Origin: Fermentibacter sp964564435
GTDB taxonomy: Bacteria; Fermentibacterota; Fermentibacteria; Fermentibacterales; Fermentibacteraceae
Direction of reading: 5' to 3'
Length of the DNA: 64,000 nucleotides
Assembly: GCA_964564435.1 (NCBI GenBank)
Contig: CAZMAT010000012.1
Span: forward strand, 1-64,000
Shown: positions 24,844 to 33,096 of the stretch, piece by piece
Layout of the letters: each line of letters opens with the position of its first letter
Position numbering within the stretch: the stretch's first letter is position 1
Notes under the pieces: model-generated
Told to the model about the DNA's origin: nothing
Database searches by the model: none
Seen by the model: only the letters and a program-made list of their open reading frames with translations
Program-made: the position numbers and the translations under genes

Positions 24844-25573
24844 TCGCGGCCGTCGTCCCGGCCACGGATTCAGGGGTCACCCCCCTGATGCGGGCGACGG
24901 CTCCGGCCACGAGGGCGACATGCATCGGCTCGGTCCCTCCCGGCTCGATCCCCTCGACTCCGAGCGACGGTGCGTCCGTCTCGAGCAGCATCATGTCGGG
25001 CGGAACGAATGCCGCCGAGGCGTGGGCGCGTCTCGCACCGGGCCTCGTCACCGCCCCTCCGAAGGAAAGGAGGAACCCGGCGTCGAGGAAGGGATCGGCT
25101 TCTGCCGGAGTCCTCGAGAACGCGTGAAGGACACCCCTGAGCCCGGGGAGGAAGCCCGAGATGACGGAATGGAGGTCGCTGAAGGCCTGCCTGCAGTGGA
25201 GGATGACCGGGAGGCCCAGATCGCATGCAAGCGCGAGCTGCGGTTCCAGAACACCCGTCTGAACGTCCCTGGGCGGGCATCCTTCGGCCCAGTCCAGCCC
25301 GATCTCGCCCACGGCAAGGCACGACAGGCGCGCAAGCTCCTCGCGGAGCTCGGGGACGTCGAGACCCTCCGAAGCGGACCAGGGATGCAGGCCGAGGGCG
25401 AGATGGACACCCTCGCGGCCTCCGAGGGCTCCGGCGGCGCCCCATGACGCCCTGTCCACCGACGGGACCATGATGTCACTCACTCCGGCGTCCCGGGCAC
25501 GCCGCAGCACGTCATCGAGCCGGGATGCGAGCGGTTCCGCAGTCAGATGGCAGTGGGCGTCGTAGAGAGCCAC
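24818..25573 (-). CDS. tatD: TatD-family metal-dependent deoxyribonuclease
   Basis: A 251-residue TIM-barrel hydrolase. 'YDAHCHL' (residues 4-10), 'GLHPW', 'AVGEIGLDW', 'PVILHCRQA', 'LHAF' and 'LLETDAPSL' are the ordered metal and catalytic motifs of the TatD family. Known members are 3'-5' exonucleases or deoxyribonucleases in DNA repair and in quality control. It is the middle of a same-strand series (DUF4282 gene, tatD, tcdA), with a 27-base gap upstream and overlap downstream. Confidence 0.92.
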   Translation of the reverse strand: MALYDAHCHLTAEPLASRLDDVLRRARDAGVSDIMVPSVDRASWGAAGALGGREGVHLALGLHPWSASEGLDVPELREELARLSCLAVGEIGLDWAEGCPPRDVQTGVLEPQLALACDLGLPVILHCRQAFSDLHSVISGFLPGLRGVLHAFSRTPAEADPFLDAGFLLSFGGAVTRPGARRAHASAAFVPPDMMLLETDAPSLGVEGIEPGGTEPMHVALVAGAVARIRGVTPESVAGTTAANARRLFGG

Positions 25574-25600
25574 GACGGAACCCGGCCTGCCGCTCTGCGA

Positions 25601-25930
25601 TCAGCCCTGGCCCTGTACCTGTTCCTGCCCCCGTTCCGCGATCCTGGTGGTGTTCTCGTAGATCCTGAAAAGCACGATGGCCGTCTCCAGCCCCATCCTC
25701 AGGATCACGAGGTACAGCAGGTAGACGAACGGAGTGACTGCGAGCACGATCCACGGAGAGACCTCGTACTCGCTCGCGTACCCCAGGAAGGCGCCTGCGA
25801 TGATCCCCGCCGCGCACAGCGTGAGCAGCGCGAACAGCACGAAGTACAAAAAGCTCACGAGCTTCGGGAAGACGAAGGATCTGAACGAGAAGTCGAAGAG
25901 AGAACCGAAGAACCCCCTGTTCCCGGCCAC
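25601..25930 (-). CDS. DUF4282 membrane protein
   Basis: A 109-residue protein with 'FFGSLFDFSFRSFVFPKLVS' at the N-terminus, two transmembrane helices (about 25-50 and 62-85), and the ending 'VLFRIYENTTRIAERG', the DUF4282 signature. Function of the family is unknown. A glutamine-rich tail of about ten residues follows. It lies 13 bases after a lipoprotein gene and 27 before tatD on the same strand. Confidence 0.8.
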   Translation of the reverse strand: MAGNRGFFGSLFDFSFRSFVFPKLVSFLYFVLFALLTLCAAGIIAGAFLGYASEYEVSPWIVLAVTPFVYLLYLVILRMGLETAIVLFRIYENTTRIAERGQEQVQGQG

Positions 25931-25943
25931 GATGCCCTCCCCC

Positions 25944-26651
25944 CTAGAATCCGGAGCCCTGCGAGAACAACCTCATCTCATCCCTGAGCGCGCACCAGTC
26001 TCCGCCCTCCTGCTTCGAAGCGACGGAGTCGACCAGGGCCACGGTGCCGGTCCCGGGGGCGTCGAACCAGATCATCGTCCTCGTCGATGCAGAGTCGGGC
26101 TCCCATGAGGCCTCGATCTCGAGTACGTCGGAATACTCCCCGAACTGGGTCTGGCAGTTCCCGCCCAGGGACTGCACGGTCGCGAAGATGTCCGTCGGGC
26201 GCCTCCTGAACAGCCATGTGTCGCCTTCCGAGAGCGGCAGGGGGATGGTCCAGAGAGGAGTCGTGCTCACTGTGTCGGCGAAGGCTTCCACGATCGACTC
26301 GGAGACATGGACGTACTCCGTCGAGAAGTACGGTATCTGGGGCTCGTCGCCGGTCTCGAAGTGAAGGGTGTCGGCCCCGGCCTTGTAGACGACGGCGAGT
26401 TCGAAGCCCCCGGCATGCATGGTCATCCGCGCGACCGAGACGGAGGACATGCCGGTGACCGTGTACTCGAGGGAGTCCGACGAGCCCTCTCCGGTGCGGA
26501 TGTACCGCCAGGAGTTACCTTCTGCGAAGGGGAAGTACTCCGCCCCGGCCTGCTCTTCGGGGGCGAAGGGACCCCCGGCGTCGATATCGCCGCATGAGCA
26601 GAACATCATCGCCATGAGAGCCGACGCCGCAAACGCTGCTTTGGAACTCAT
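25944..26651 (-). CDS. Predicted lipoprotein, paralogue of the adjacent gene
   Basis: A 235-residue exported protein. The N-terminus 'MSSKAAFAASALMAMMFCSC' is a lipoprotein signal with Cys18 or Cys20 as the lipidated residue. The mature part opens 'AEYFPFAEGNSWRYIRTGE' and contains 'PLSEGDTW', both echoed in the next gene ('DYFPHGMASYWDYERNG', 'PLTEGDTW'). The fold is probably all-beta; similar 'YFP...G..W.Y' proteins occur in multiple copies in FCB genomes without known function. Start at 26651 has AGGAAG upstream; the frame is open further 5' but lacks a signal sequence there. Confidence 0.75.
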   Translation of the reverse strand: MSSKAAFAASALMAMMFCSCGDIDAGGPFAPEEQAGAEYFPFAEGNSWRYIRTGEGSSDSLEYTVTGMSSVSVARMTMHAGGFELAVVYKAGADTLHFETGDEPQIPYFSTEYVHVSESIVEAFADTVSTTPLWTIPLPLSEGDTWLFRRRPTDIFATVQSLGGNCQTQFGEYSDVLEIEASWEPDSASTRTMIWFDAPGTGTVALVDSVASKQEGGDWCALRDEMRLFSQGSGF

Positions 26652-26686
26652 CTGCTTCCTCCAGACGGCCGCGGTGCCGGCCGGCG

Positions 26687-27328
26687 TCAGAACGTCAGGT
26701 GCCCGACCAGATCCTCCGACAGCTCGTAGAGGACCAGCGGGCCGTTCTGCATGATTTTGCCGTGAGATACGAGCCCCACGCCCGGGGCGTACCAGTAGTC
26801 GTCGACGGTCTGGATGCCCAGCGTGTCGACCTCGGTGGTGGATATGTGGAGCACGTTCTCGAAGGTGCCGTCGGGGACGGTCACGGTCTCCTCCATGGAG
26901 ACGACCTCCGCCGCGACGTCGGGCGAAGCGGCCCACGTGTCGCCCTCGGTGAGAGGGAACCTCGCGAGCTGCAGAGAATCGGTCATGAGTGTATCGGTGA
27001 AGGACCACACCCCGTATCCGTCGATCCTGAAGGCGGAGACACCCCCGAGCGGGGTGACTATCTGGAGGGTATCGGTGAAGATGGTGTCGGTGCCGGCCGT
27101 GGTGAGCTCCACGAGGTCCGAACCGCCCGTCTCCGCCAGCCCCGTGACGGTGGTCAGGCGGCTGCCGTGGGCGACGAACTGGCCGCCGACCGTCCCGTTC
27201 CGTTCATAATCCCAGTAGGATGCCATCCCATGGGGGAAGTAGTCGCTGTCCTCCATCCCGCCGCCCGCTGGATCCGAGCCGCACGACAGGGTGAGCAGAG
27301 CTGCCAGAACGGCCGCCGTCTTCTTCAT
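26687..27328 (-). CDS. Predicted lipoprotein, paralogue of the adjacent gene
   Basis: A 213-residue lipoprotein: 'MKKTAAVLAALLTLSCGSDP' with Cys16. It shares the 'DYFPHG..SYWDYERNG' opening, the 'PLTEGDTW' core and a late 'YAPGVGLV' segment with its neighbour 35 bases downstream, so the two arose by duplication. The segment 'YWYAPGVGLVSHGK' recalls the end of bacterial lipoproteins of the YfaZ/DUF3108-like beta-sheet type, but the match is too weak to name. RBS GGAGGCTCT precedes ATG. Confidence 0.75.
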   Translation of the reverse strand: MKKTAAVLAALLTLSCGSDPAGGGMEDSDYFPHGMASYWDYERNGTVGGQFVAHGSRLTTVTGLAETGGSDLVELTTAGTDTIFTDTLQIVTPLGGVSAFRIDGYGVWSFTDTLMTDSLQLARFPLTEGDTWAASPDVAAEVVSMEETVTVPDGTFENVLHISTTEVDTLGIQTVDDYWYAPGVGLVSHGKIMQNGPLVLYELSEDLVGHLTF

Positions 27329-27394
27329 AGAGCCTCCCGGTTCGTCGTAATGCGAAAGATAGCATCGGCGGAGCCGGCGACAATGTCGGGCACC

Positions 27395-28366
27395 TCACTC
27401 CTGCGGGTCGTCGAAGGCGAGCGTCCGCCTCCTGAATCCGTATCCCATCACGTCGTACGCGTCGTGCAGGACCATGAACGCATGCGGATCGATGCTCCTC
27501 ACTATCTCCTCGAGGAGCCTGACCTGACGCCTGTGGACGCAGACGTAGATAACCTCCTTGGGCCTGCGGGCGAAGCCGCCCTCGGCCTTGAGGAAGGTGA
27601 CGCCGCGGTCGAGTTCCTCGAGGATCGCGTCACGTATGCTCTCAGACTTCGACGATATGATGAAGGCCGCCCTCACGTACGGCATCCCCTCGGCCGCCAG
27701 GTCGGTCATCCTCGAGCAGAGGAACAGGTTCAGGTAGGCCCAGATGACGAGGGGGGCGTCGGAGAAGGCGAAGCCCGACGCGAGGATGATGAGCGACTCG
27801 ACCACCCAGTAGCCGCTGCTCATCGAGAGCCCTGTGTACTTCCTGAGGATGGCCACCGGTATGTCGGTCCCCCCGGTGGATCCGCCGAACCTGAAGATGA
27901 TGCCGAGGCCGATCCCGAGACCCGTCGATCCGGCTATGCTCGCGAGCAGGATGTCGACGGGGTTCCGGCCGTCCAGGAAGAAGGCGAGCCGCGCCGGTTC
28001 GCCCGCCCCGGCGAGGTTGTGGACGAGCGAGGCATAGTCGGGCAGGAACGAGAAGTGAGAGGGCATGAAGACCCAGCACATGCCTGTCGAGACCATCGCA
28101 CCGACGAAGCTCTTGAGGCCGAACTGCCGCCCGATGGAGATCCATCCCAGGATGAACAGCGGGATGTTGAAGCATAGCATCCAGAAGCTCTCGGGGAGGG
28201 ATGTGAATCTGTAGAGGATCTGGGAGAGCCCTCCCACACCGCCCGGAGAGACACGGAACGGGAAGAGGAACCACGAGTATGCGGCACCGTAGAGCACCGA
28301 TCCGGCCAGCATGCCGGCGTAGCCCCTGATCTCGCGGCCAGCCGTGTGCTTCAGGAAGACGCCCAT
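27395..28366 (-). CDS. YitT-family membrane protein (DUF161 plus DUF2179)
   Basis: A 323-residue inner-membrane protein with six hydrophobic segments. 'FRVSPGGVGGLSQILYRFT' and 'FRFGGSTGGTDIPVAILRKY' are the duplicated glycine-rich signatures of the YitT family; the final 90 residues ('IISSKSESIRDAILEELDRG', 'YVCVHRRQVRLLEEIVRSID') are the cytoplasmic DUF2179 domain. The family's role is unknown, possibly transport. It follows guaA by 13 bases on the same strand and is probably co-transcribed with the nucleotide genes, although no functional link is evident. Confidence 0.9.
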   Translation of the reverse strand: MGVFLKHTAGREIRGYAGMLAGSVLYGAAYSWFLFPFRVSPGGVGGLSQILYRFTSLPESFWMLCFNIPLFILGWISIGRQFGLKSFVGAMVSTGMCWVFMPSHFSFLPDYASLVHNLAGAGEPARLAFFLDGRNPVDILLASIAGSTGLGIGLGIIFRFGGSTGGTDIPVAILRKYTGLSMSSGYWVVESLIILASGFAFSDAPLVIWAYLNLFLCSRMTDLAAEGMPYVRAAFIISSKSESIRDAILEELDRGVTFLKAEGGFARRPKEVIYVCVHRRQVRLLEEIVRSIDPHAFMVLHDAYDVMGYGFRRRTLAFDDPQE

Positions 28367-28379
28367 CCCGGCCTCCGGC

Positions 28380-29924
28380 TCATTCCCACTCTATGGTGGC
28401 GGGTGGCTTGGAGGAGATGTCGTAGACCACCCTGCTCACGCCGCTCACCCTGTTGACGATCTCGGAGGAGACGGCAGCCATGTGTGCGGGATCCATCCTG
28501 TACCAGTCGGCCGTCATGCCGTCGGTGGATGTCACGGCCCTGAGGGCGGCCACGCGCTCGTACGTGCGCTGATCCCCCATCACTCCTACGGTGCGGACCG
28601 GCAGGAGCACGGCGAAGGCCTGCCATATCGAGTCGTACAGCCCCTTCTCCACGAGGTAGCCGGTGAAGACGGCGTCGATCTCCCTCAGGAGCTCGAGATC
28701 CCGGGCTTCTACTGGCCCGGGGATCCTCACCGCCAGGCCGGGCCCCGGGAAGGGGTGCCTCCCGAGAATGTGCGGAGGAAGCCCGAGTTCGCGGCCCAGC
28801 CGCCTGACCTCGTCCTTGAAGAGCTCCCTGAGGGGTTCGATGAGACGGAGGTTCATCCGCTCGGGCAGGCCGCCGACGTTGTGATGGCTCTTGATGGTGG
28901 CCGACGGCCCGCGGAACGAGACGCTCTCGATCACGTCGGGATACAGAGTCCCCTGGGCCAGGTGCGTCACTCCGCCGACGCCCTGGGCGGCCTTCTCGAA
29001 CACCTCGATGAAGACGCGGCCGATGATCTTCCGCTTGCGCTCCGGGTCCGCCTCGCCCGAGAGGGCCGACAGGAACTCGCGTGACGCGTCGACCGTGACG
29101 AGGTCCATCCCGAAGTGCCCTCTGAAGGTGTCCTCAACCGATTCGCGCTCGCCCTTCCGGAGCAGCCCGGTGTCGACGAAGATGGGGGTGAACCGGTCGG
29201 GGACCGCTTCGTGGAGCATCGCGGCCACCACGGACGAATCGACCCCGCCCGAGAGGCCGAGTATCACCCTGCCCCCCGGCCCCACTTCCGTCCTGATCCG
29301 CTCGACCGCCTCCCCCCTGAACCTCTCCATGCTCCAGTCGGGCAGGAGCCCCCCGATCGAGAAGAGGAAGTTCGAGAGCACCTGCGCGCCGAACTCGGTG
29401 TGGGCCACCTCGGGGTGGAACTGTACGCAGTATCTGCGGCGGAATGGATTCTCCATCGCTGCTACAGGAAGGCTCGAAGTGGAGGCGGCCAGCGCATAGC
29501 CCGGGGGCATGGCGGTGACCCTGTCGCCATGGCTCATCCAGGCCGTCAGCCCGTCGCCTATTCCGAGCATGAGAGCGGAACCGGGTACCGGGCTCACCCT
29601 GGCAGGCCCGTACTCGCGCGCATCCCCGCCCTCGACCGATCCGCCGTCGTGGAGCGCCAGAAGCTGCATCCCGTAGCAGACGCCGAGTATGGGGAGCTCC
29701 GATTCGAGGACGCCCGGCGCCGGCCGGGGCGATCCCTCCTCGTACACGCTGCTCGGCCCTCCGGAGAGGATGATGGCGGAGGGCTCGATGGAGAGGATCC
29801 GCTCGAGGGGTGCGTCTCCCGGGAAGATCTCGCAGTAGACCCCCGCCTCCCTGGTCCTGCGGGCTATGAGCTGGGTGTACTGGGAGCCGAAATCGAGGAT
29901 CGCGACGCCTCTGGCATGGATCAT
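28380..29924 (-). CDS. guaA: GMP synthase (glutamine-hydrolysing)
   Basis: A 514-residue enzyme that aminates XMP to GMP. The class I glutamine amidotransferase domain has the nucleophile in 'ILGVCYGMQL' and His/Glu in 'QFHPEVAHTE'. The ATP pyrophosphatase domain has the P-loop 'LGLSGGVDSSVVAAML', and the C-terminal dimerisation domain ends 'SKPPATIEWE', the canonical GuaA end. It starts four bases after purF and is part of the pyrG-purF-guaA unit. Confidence 0.97.
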   Translation of the reverse strand: MIHARGVAILDFGSQYTQLIARRTREAGVYCEIFPGDAPLERILSIEPSAIILSGGPSSVYEEGSPRPAPGVLESELPILGVCYGMQLLALHDGGSVEGGDAREYGPARVSPVPGSALMLGIGDGLTAWMSHGDRVTAMPPGYALAASTSSLPVAAMENPFRRRYCVQFHPEVAHTEFGAQVLSNFLFSIGGLLPDWSMERFRGEAVERIRTEVGPGGRVILGLSGGVDSSVVAAMLHEAVPDRFTPIFVDTGLLRKGERESVEDTFRGHFGMDLVTVDASREFLSALSGEADPERKRKIIGRVFIEVFEKAAQGVGGVTHLAQGTLYPDVIESVSFRGPSATIKSHHNVGGLPERMNLRLIEPLRELFKDEVRRLGRELGLPPHILGRHPFPGPGLAVRIPGPVEARDLELLREIDAVFTGYLVEKGLYDSIWQAFAVLLPVRTVGVMGDQRTYERVAALRAVTSTDGMTADWYRMDPAHMAAVSSEIVNRVSGVSRVVYDISSKPPATIEWE

Positions 29925-29928
29925 CCCC

Positions 29929-31365
29929 TCATCCTCCGCAGGATCTCGGTATGCCGCCCGAAGAAGGCGGCGTCACCCGGTAGTCGCCGCTGAAGCAGGC
30001 GGTGCAGTAGTCGGATGGCCTGTGGGCCTTCACGCAGCCGAGCATCCCCTCCTCCGAGAGGTATGCCAGCGAGTCGAGGTCGAGCAGGCCGCAGATCTCG
30101 TCCACGCTGAACTTGTTGGCGATGAGCTGGGAGGGCTCAGGGAAGTCGATGCCGAAATAGCAGCCGAACCTGTGCGGCGGACAGCTCACCCGCATGTGGA
30201 CCTCGCTGGCGCCGGCCTCGCGGAGCGCCTTTATCCTGGCCCTGCTGGTGGTGCCCCTGACTATGCTGTCCTCCACGACGCAGATCCTCCTGCCCTCCAC
30301 CGCCTCGGGGATGGGCTGGAGCTTGCGCGTCACCATCGCCGCCCTCCTGGCGGTCGTGGGATCGATGAAGGTCCTGCCGACGTAGTGGTTCCTGGTGAAC
30401 CCCATGTCGAACTCGATGCCGAGCTGCCGCGAGTAGCCTATCGCCGCGAACATGCCGCTGTCGGGCACGGGCATGACCACGTCGCATGCCGCGGGAGACT
30501 CGACCGCGAGCCTGGCCCCCATCCGGAGCCTCACCTCGTACACGCTGTCGCCGAAGACGTAGCTGCCCGGCCGGGCGAAGTAGACGTGCTCGAAGATGCA
30601 CTGGGCCAGCCTGTCGCTTCCGCCGAAGAGGCCGTGCCTGGCACCGAACCTCCTGGAGGAGGGCTCCCCCGGGCCGGAGGGGAGGAACAGGATCTCGCCC
30701 GGTTCGATCTCCCTGACGTATTCGGCGCAGCAGAGCGGGAACGCGATGGTCTCGCTCGCCACCGCCCATCCGCCCCCGGTGATCCTGCCGAGGTTGAGAG
30801 GTCTGAACCCGAGCGGATCGCGGACTGCGTACATGCCCTCCATCGTCATGAGCAGCAGGCAGAAGGCCCCTTCTAGTGACCCCAGCGCCATCTCGAGCGC
30901 TGTGCCCATGTCGTGGCCAGAGGCCTCGAGGTTGCGCGACATCAGGTGCAGCACGACCTCGGTGTCGGAGTTGGTCTGGAATATCGCGCCCTGTCTCTCG
31001 AGATCGGCCCTGAGCACCGAGGCGTTGCTGATCGTGCCGTTGTGCGCGATGCCGGTCTGGTTGCCGTTGATGCTCACCAGGAGGGGCTGGGCGTTGAGCA
31101 CCGAGCCGCTGCCGAAGGTTCCGTAACGCACGTGGCCCATCGCCGCCGTGATCCCGCCGGCTCTCCAGTCCTCCGGCACCCCTCCCATCACCTGCGCCAC
31201 GAGTCCGAGCCCCTTGTGGACCTCGAGCCCGCCGTCCTTCCTCACCAGGATGCCGGCGGCCTCCTGCCCGCGGTGCTGCTGTGCGTGCAGTCCCTCGGCC
31301 ACGAGAGCCAGAGCCTCGGCATCACCGGTGACGCCGCACAGACCGCAGTACTCGTGGAGGCTCAC
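29929..31365 (-). CDS. purF: Amidophosphoribosyltransferase
   Basis: A 478-residue enzyme for the first step of purine synthesis (PRPP plus glutamine to phosphoribosylamine). GTG 31365 is chosen because it overlaps the pyrG stop as GTGA and leaves a short propeptide before Cys7 ('EYCGLCGV'), the N-terminal nucleophile exposed after processing. The phosphoribosyltransferase signature is 'RICVVEDSIVRGTTSRARI'. Three cysteines near the C-terminus ('GMLGCVKA', 'DYCTACFSGDY') with an upstream one are placed as in the iron-sulfur-containing Bacillus-type enzyme. Upstream start codons in the same frame lie inside pyrG and are ignored. Confidence 0.96.
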   Translation of the reverse strand: MSLHEYCGLCGVTGDAEALALVAEGLHAQQHRGQEAAGILVRKDGGLEVHKGLGLVAQVMGGVPEDWRAGGITAAMGHVRYGTFGSGSVLNAQPLLVSINGNQTGIAHNGTISNASVLRADLERQGAIFQTNSDTEVVLHLMSRNLEASGHDMGTALEMALGSLEGAFCLLLMTMEGMYAVRDPLGFRPLNLGRITGGGWAVASETIAFPLCCAEYVREIEPGEILFLPSGPGEPSSRRFGARHGLFGGSDRLAQCIFEHVYFARPGSYVFGDSVYEVRLRMGARLAVESPAACDVVMPVPDSGMFAAIGYSRQLGIEFDMGFTRNHYVGRTFIDPTTARRAAMVTRKLQPIPEAVEGRRICVVEDSIVRGTTSRARIKALREAGASEVHMRVSCPPHRFGCYFGIDFPEPSQLIANKFSVDEICGLLDLDSLAYLSEEGMLGCVKAHRPSDYCTACFSGDYRVTPPSSGGIPRSCGG

Positions 31366-32975
31366 CTGCAGGCCCTCCGGGCAGCGGCCTCGACGAAGGC
31401 GGAGAAAAGCGGGTGAGGGACCAGTGGGGTCGACTTGAACTCGGGATGGAACTGGCAGGCGACGAACCACGGATGGCCGGGCCTTTCCACGACCTCTACG
31501 AGTGTCCCGTCGGGGGAAAGGCCGGTGCAGACCATCCCCGCCTTATCGAGCGCGTCCCTGAACGACTGGTTGAACTCGAACCTGTGCCTGTGGCGCTCGG
31601 AGATCTCGGTGGAGCCGTATGCCGCAGCGGCGGCCGAGCCCTCCGCGAGCCTGCACGGCCATGCCCCGAGCCTCATGGTGCCGCCCTTGTCGGTGACGCC
31701 CTGCTGTTCGGACATCAGCGAGATGACGGGGAAGGGCGTGCCGGGCTCGAACTCGGTGCTGTTGGCCTGGGTCATGCCGGCCTTGTTCCTCGCGGTCTCG
31801 ATCACTGCGCACTGCATCCCGAGGCAGATACCGAGGAACGGGATGCCTCCCTCGCGGGCCCTCGCCACGGCCTCGATCTTGCCCTCGATCCCGCGGTAGC
31901 CGAAGCCTCCCGGGACGAGTATCCCGTCCATCCCGTCGAGCTTCGACGCCCCTCCGGGGCCGGCCAGATCCTCGGCCTCCACGCCCTCGATCGAGACACG
32001 GAGCCCGGCTCCCGCGGCGGCGTGGCGGATGGCCTCGAAGACGCTCTTGTAGGCGTCCCTCATCGACATGTACTTGCCTACGACTGCGATCCTCACTTGC
32101 CCGCCGGCGGGCGCAACGGCCCTGGCGAGCATCGCCTCCCACTCCGAGAGGTCGAGCTCCCCTTCGGGAAGGCCGAGCCTCTGCAGGATGAGTTCGTCGA
32201 GGTGCTGCCCGGCGAGTTGGACGGGGACCTCGTAGATCGAGCCCGTCACGTCCAGCTCCTGGACTACGGCCTTCCTGGGGAGGTTGCAGAATAGCGCCAG
32301 CTTCTCGAAATGGTCCTCCTCCAGAGGCTTCTCGGTCCTGCAGATCAGGATGTCGGGAATGATGCCTATCTCCCTGAGTATCCCGGCGCTCTGCTGGGAG
32401 GGCTTCGTCTTCAGCTCGCCCGAGGCCCTCAGATACGGGATCAGGGTGAGGTGGACGAACACGGAGTTCTCCCTGCCCACCTCGGCCGCCAGCTGCCTTA
32501 TCGCCTCGAGGAAGGGCTGCGACTCGATGTCGCCCGCGGTGCCTCCTATCTCGACGATGGCGATGTCGGCGCCCCCGGAGAAGCCGCACATTATCGAGGC
32601 CTTTATCTCGTCGGTGATATGCGGGATGACCTGGACCGTCTTGCCCAGGTAGTCGCCCCTGCGCTCGCGGGACAGGACGTTGGAATAGATGCGCCCGGCG
32701 GTGAAGTTGCTGCTGCGTGTGCACCGGATGCCGGCGAACCTCTCGTAGTGGCCGAGGTCGAGGTCGGTCTCCGCCCCGTCGTCGGTCACGAACACCTCGC
32801 CGTGCTGGTATGGCGACATGGTGCCCGGGTCGACGTTCAGGTACGGATCGAGCTTCTGGAGCGTCACGCGGTAGCCGCGCTGCTTCAGGAGAAGGGCTAT
32901 CGAGGCAGCCGTGATCCCCTTGCCCAGGGAGGAAACCACTCCGCCAGTCACGAACACTATCCTCGTGTGATCCAA
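31362..32975 (-). CDS. pyrG: CTP synthase
   Basis: A 537-residue enzyme converting UTP to CTP. The synthase domain begins 'HTRIVFVTGGVVSSLGKG' and the amidotransferase domain has its nucleophile in 'FLGICLGMQ' and His/Glu in 'QFHPEFKSTP'. The start is TTG 32975, with CAGGAGG 6 bases upstream; translation from the earlier ATG of the open frame would add 31 residues absent from the family. First gene of the unit pyrG-purF-guaA, joined to purF by a 4-base overlap. Divergent from the first M16 peptidase. Confidence 0.96.
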   Translation of the reverse strand: MDHTRIVFVTGGVVSSLGKGITAASIALLLKQRGYRVTLQKLDPYLNVDPGTMSPYQHGEVFVTDDGAETDLDLGHYERFAGIRCTRSSNFTAGRIYSNVLSRERRGDYLGKTVQVIPHITDEIKASIMCGFSGGADIAIVEIGGTAGDIESQPFLEAIRQLAAEVGRENSVFVHLTLIPYLRASGELKTKPSQQSAGILREIGIIPDILICRTEKPLEEDHFEKLALFCNLPRKAVVQELDVTGSIYEVPVQLAGQHLDELILQRLGLPEGELDLSEWEAMLARAVAPAGGQVRIAVVGKYMSMRDAYKSVFEAIRHAAAGAGLRVSIEGVEAEDLAGPGGASKLDGMDGILVPGGFGYRGIEGKIEAVARAREGGIPFLGICLGMQCAVIETARNKAGMTQANSTEFEPGTPFPVISLMSEQQGVTDKGGTMRLGAWPCRLAEGSAAAAAYGSTEISERHRHRFEFNQSFRDALDKAGMVCTGLSPDGTLVEVVERPGHPWFVACQFHPEFKSTPLVPHPLFSAFVEAAARRACR

Positions 32976-33096
32976 GGCAGACCTCCTGAGGAGCCTCAGG
33001 TAAAACCGATTATAGTTGCCCGATATGGTGCCGGTGCAACCCGGGCCGGCAGCAGGGCCCGAAGCCACGAAAACCGATCAGACTGGAGAACGAACC

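Noticed and set aside
28384..33000. Purine riboswitch before the nucleotide operon
   Set aside because: The pyrG leader is only about 20 bases before the divergent promoter region and shows no aptamer-like motif.
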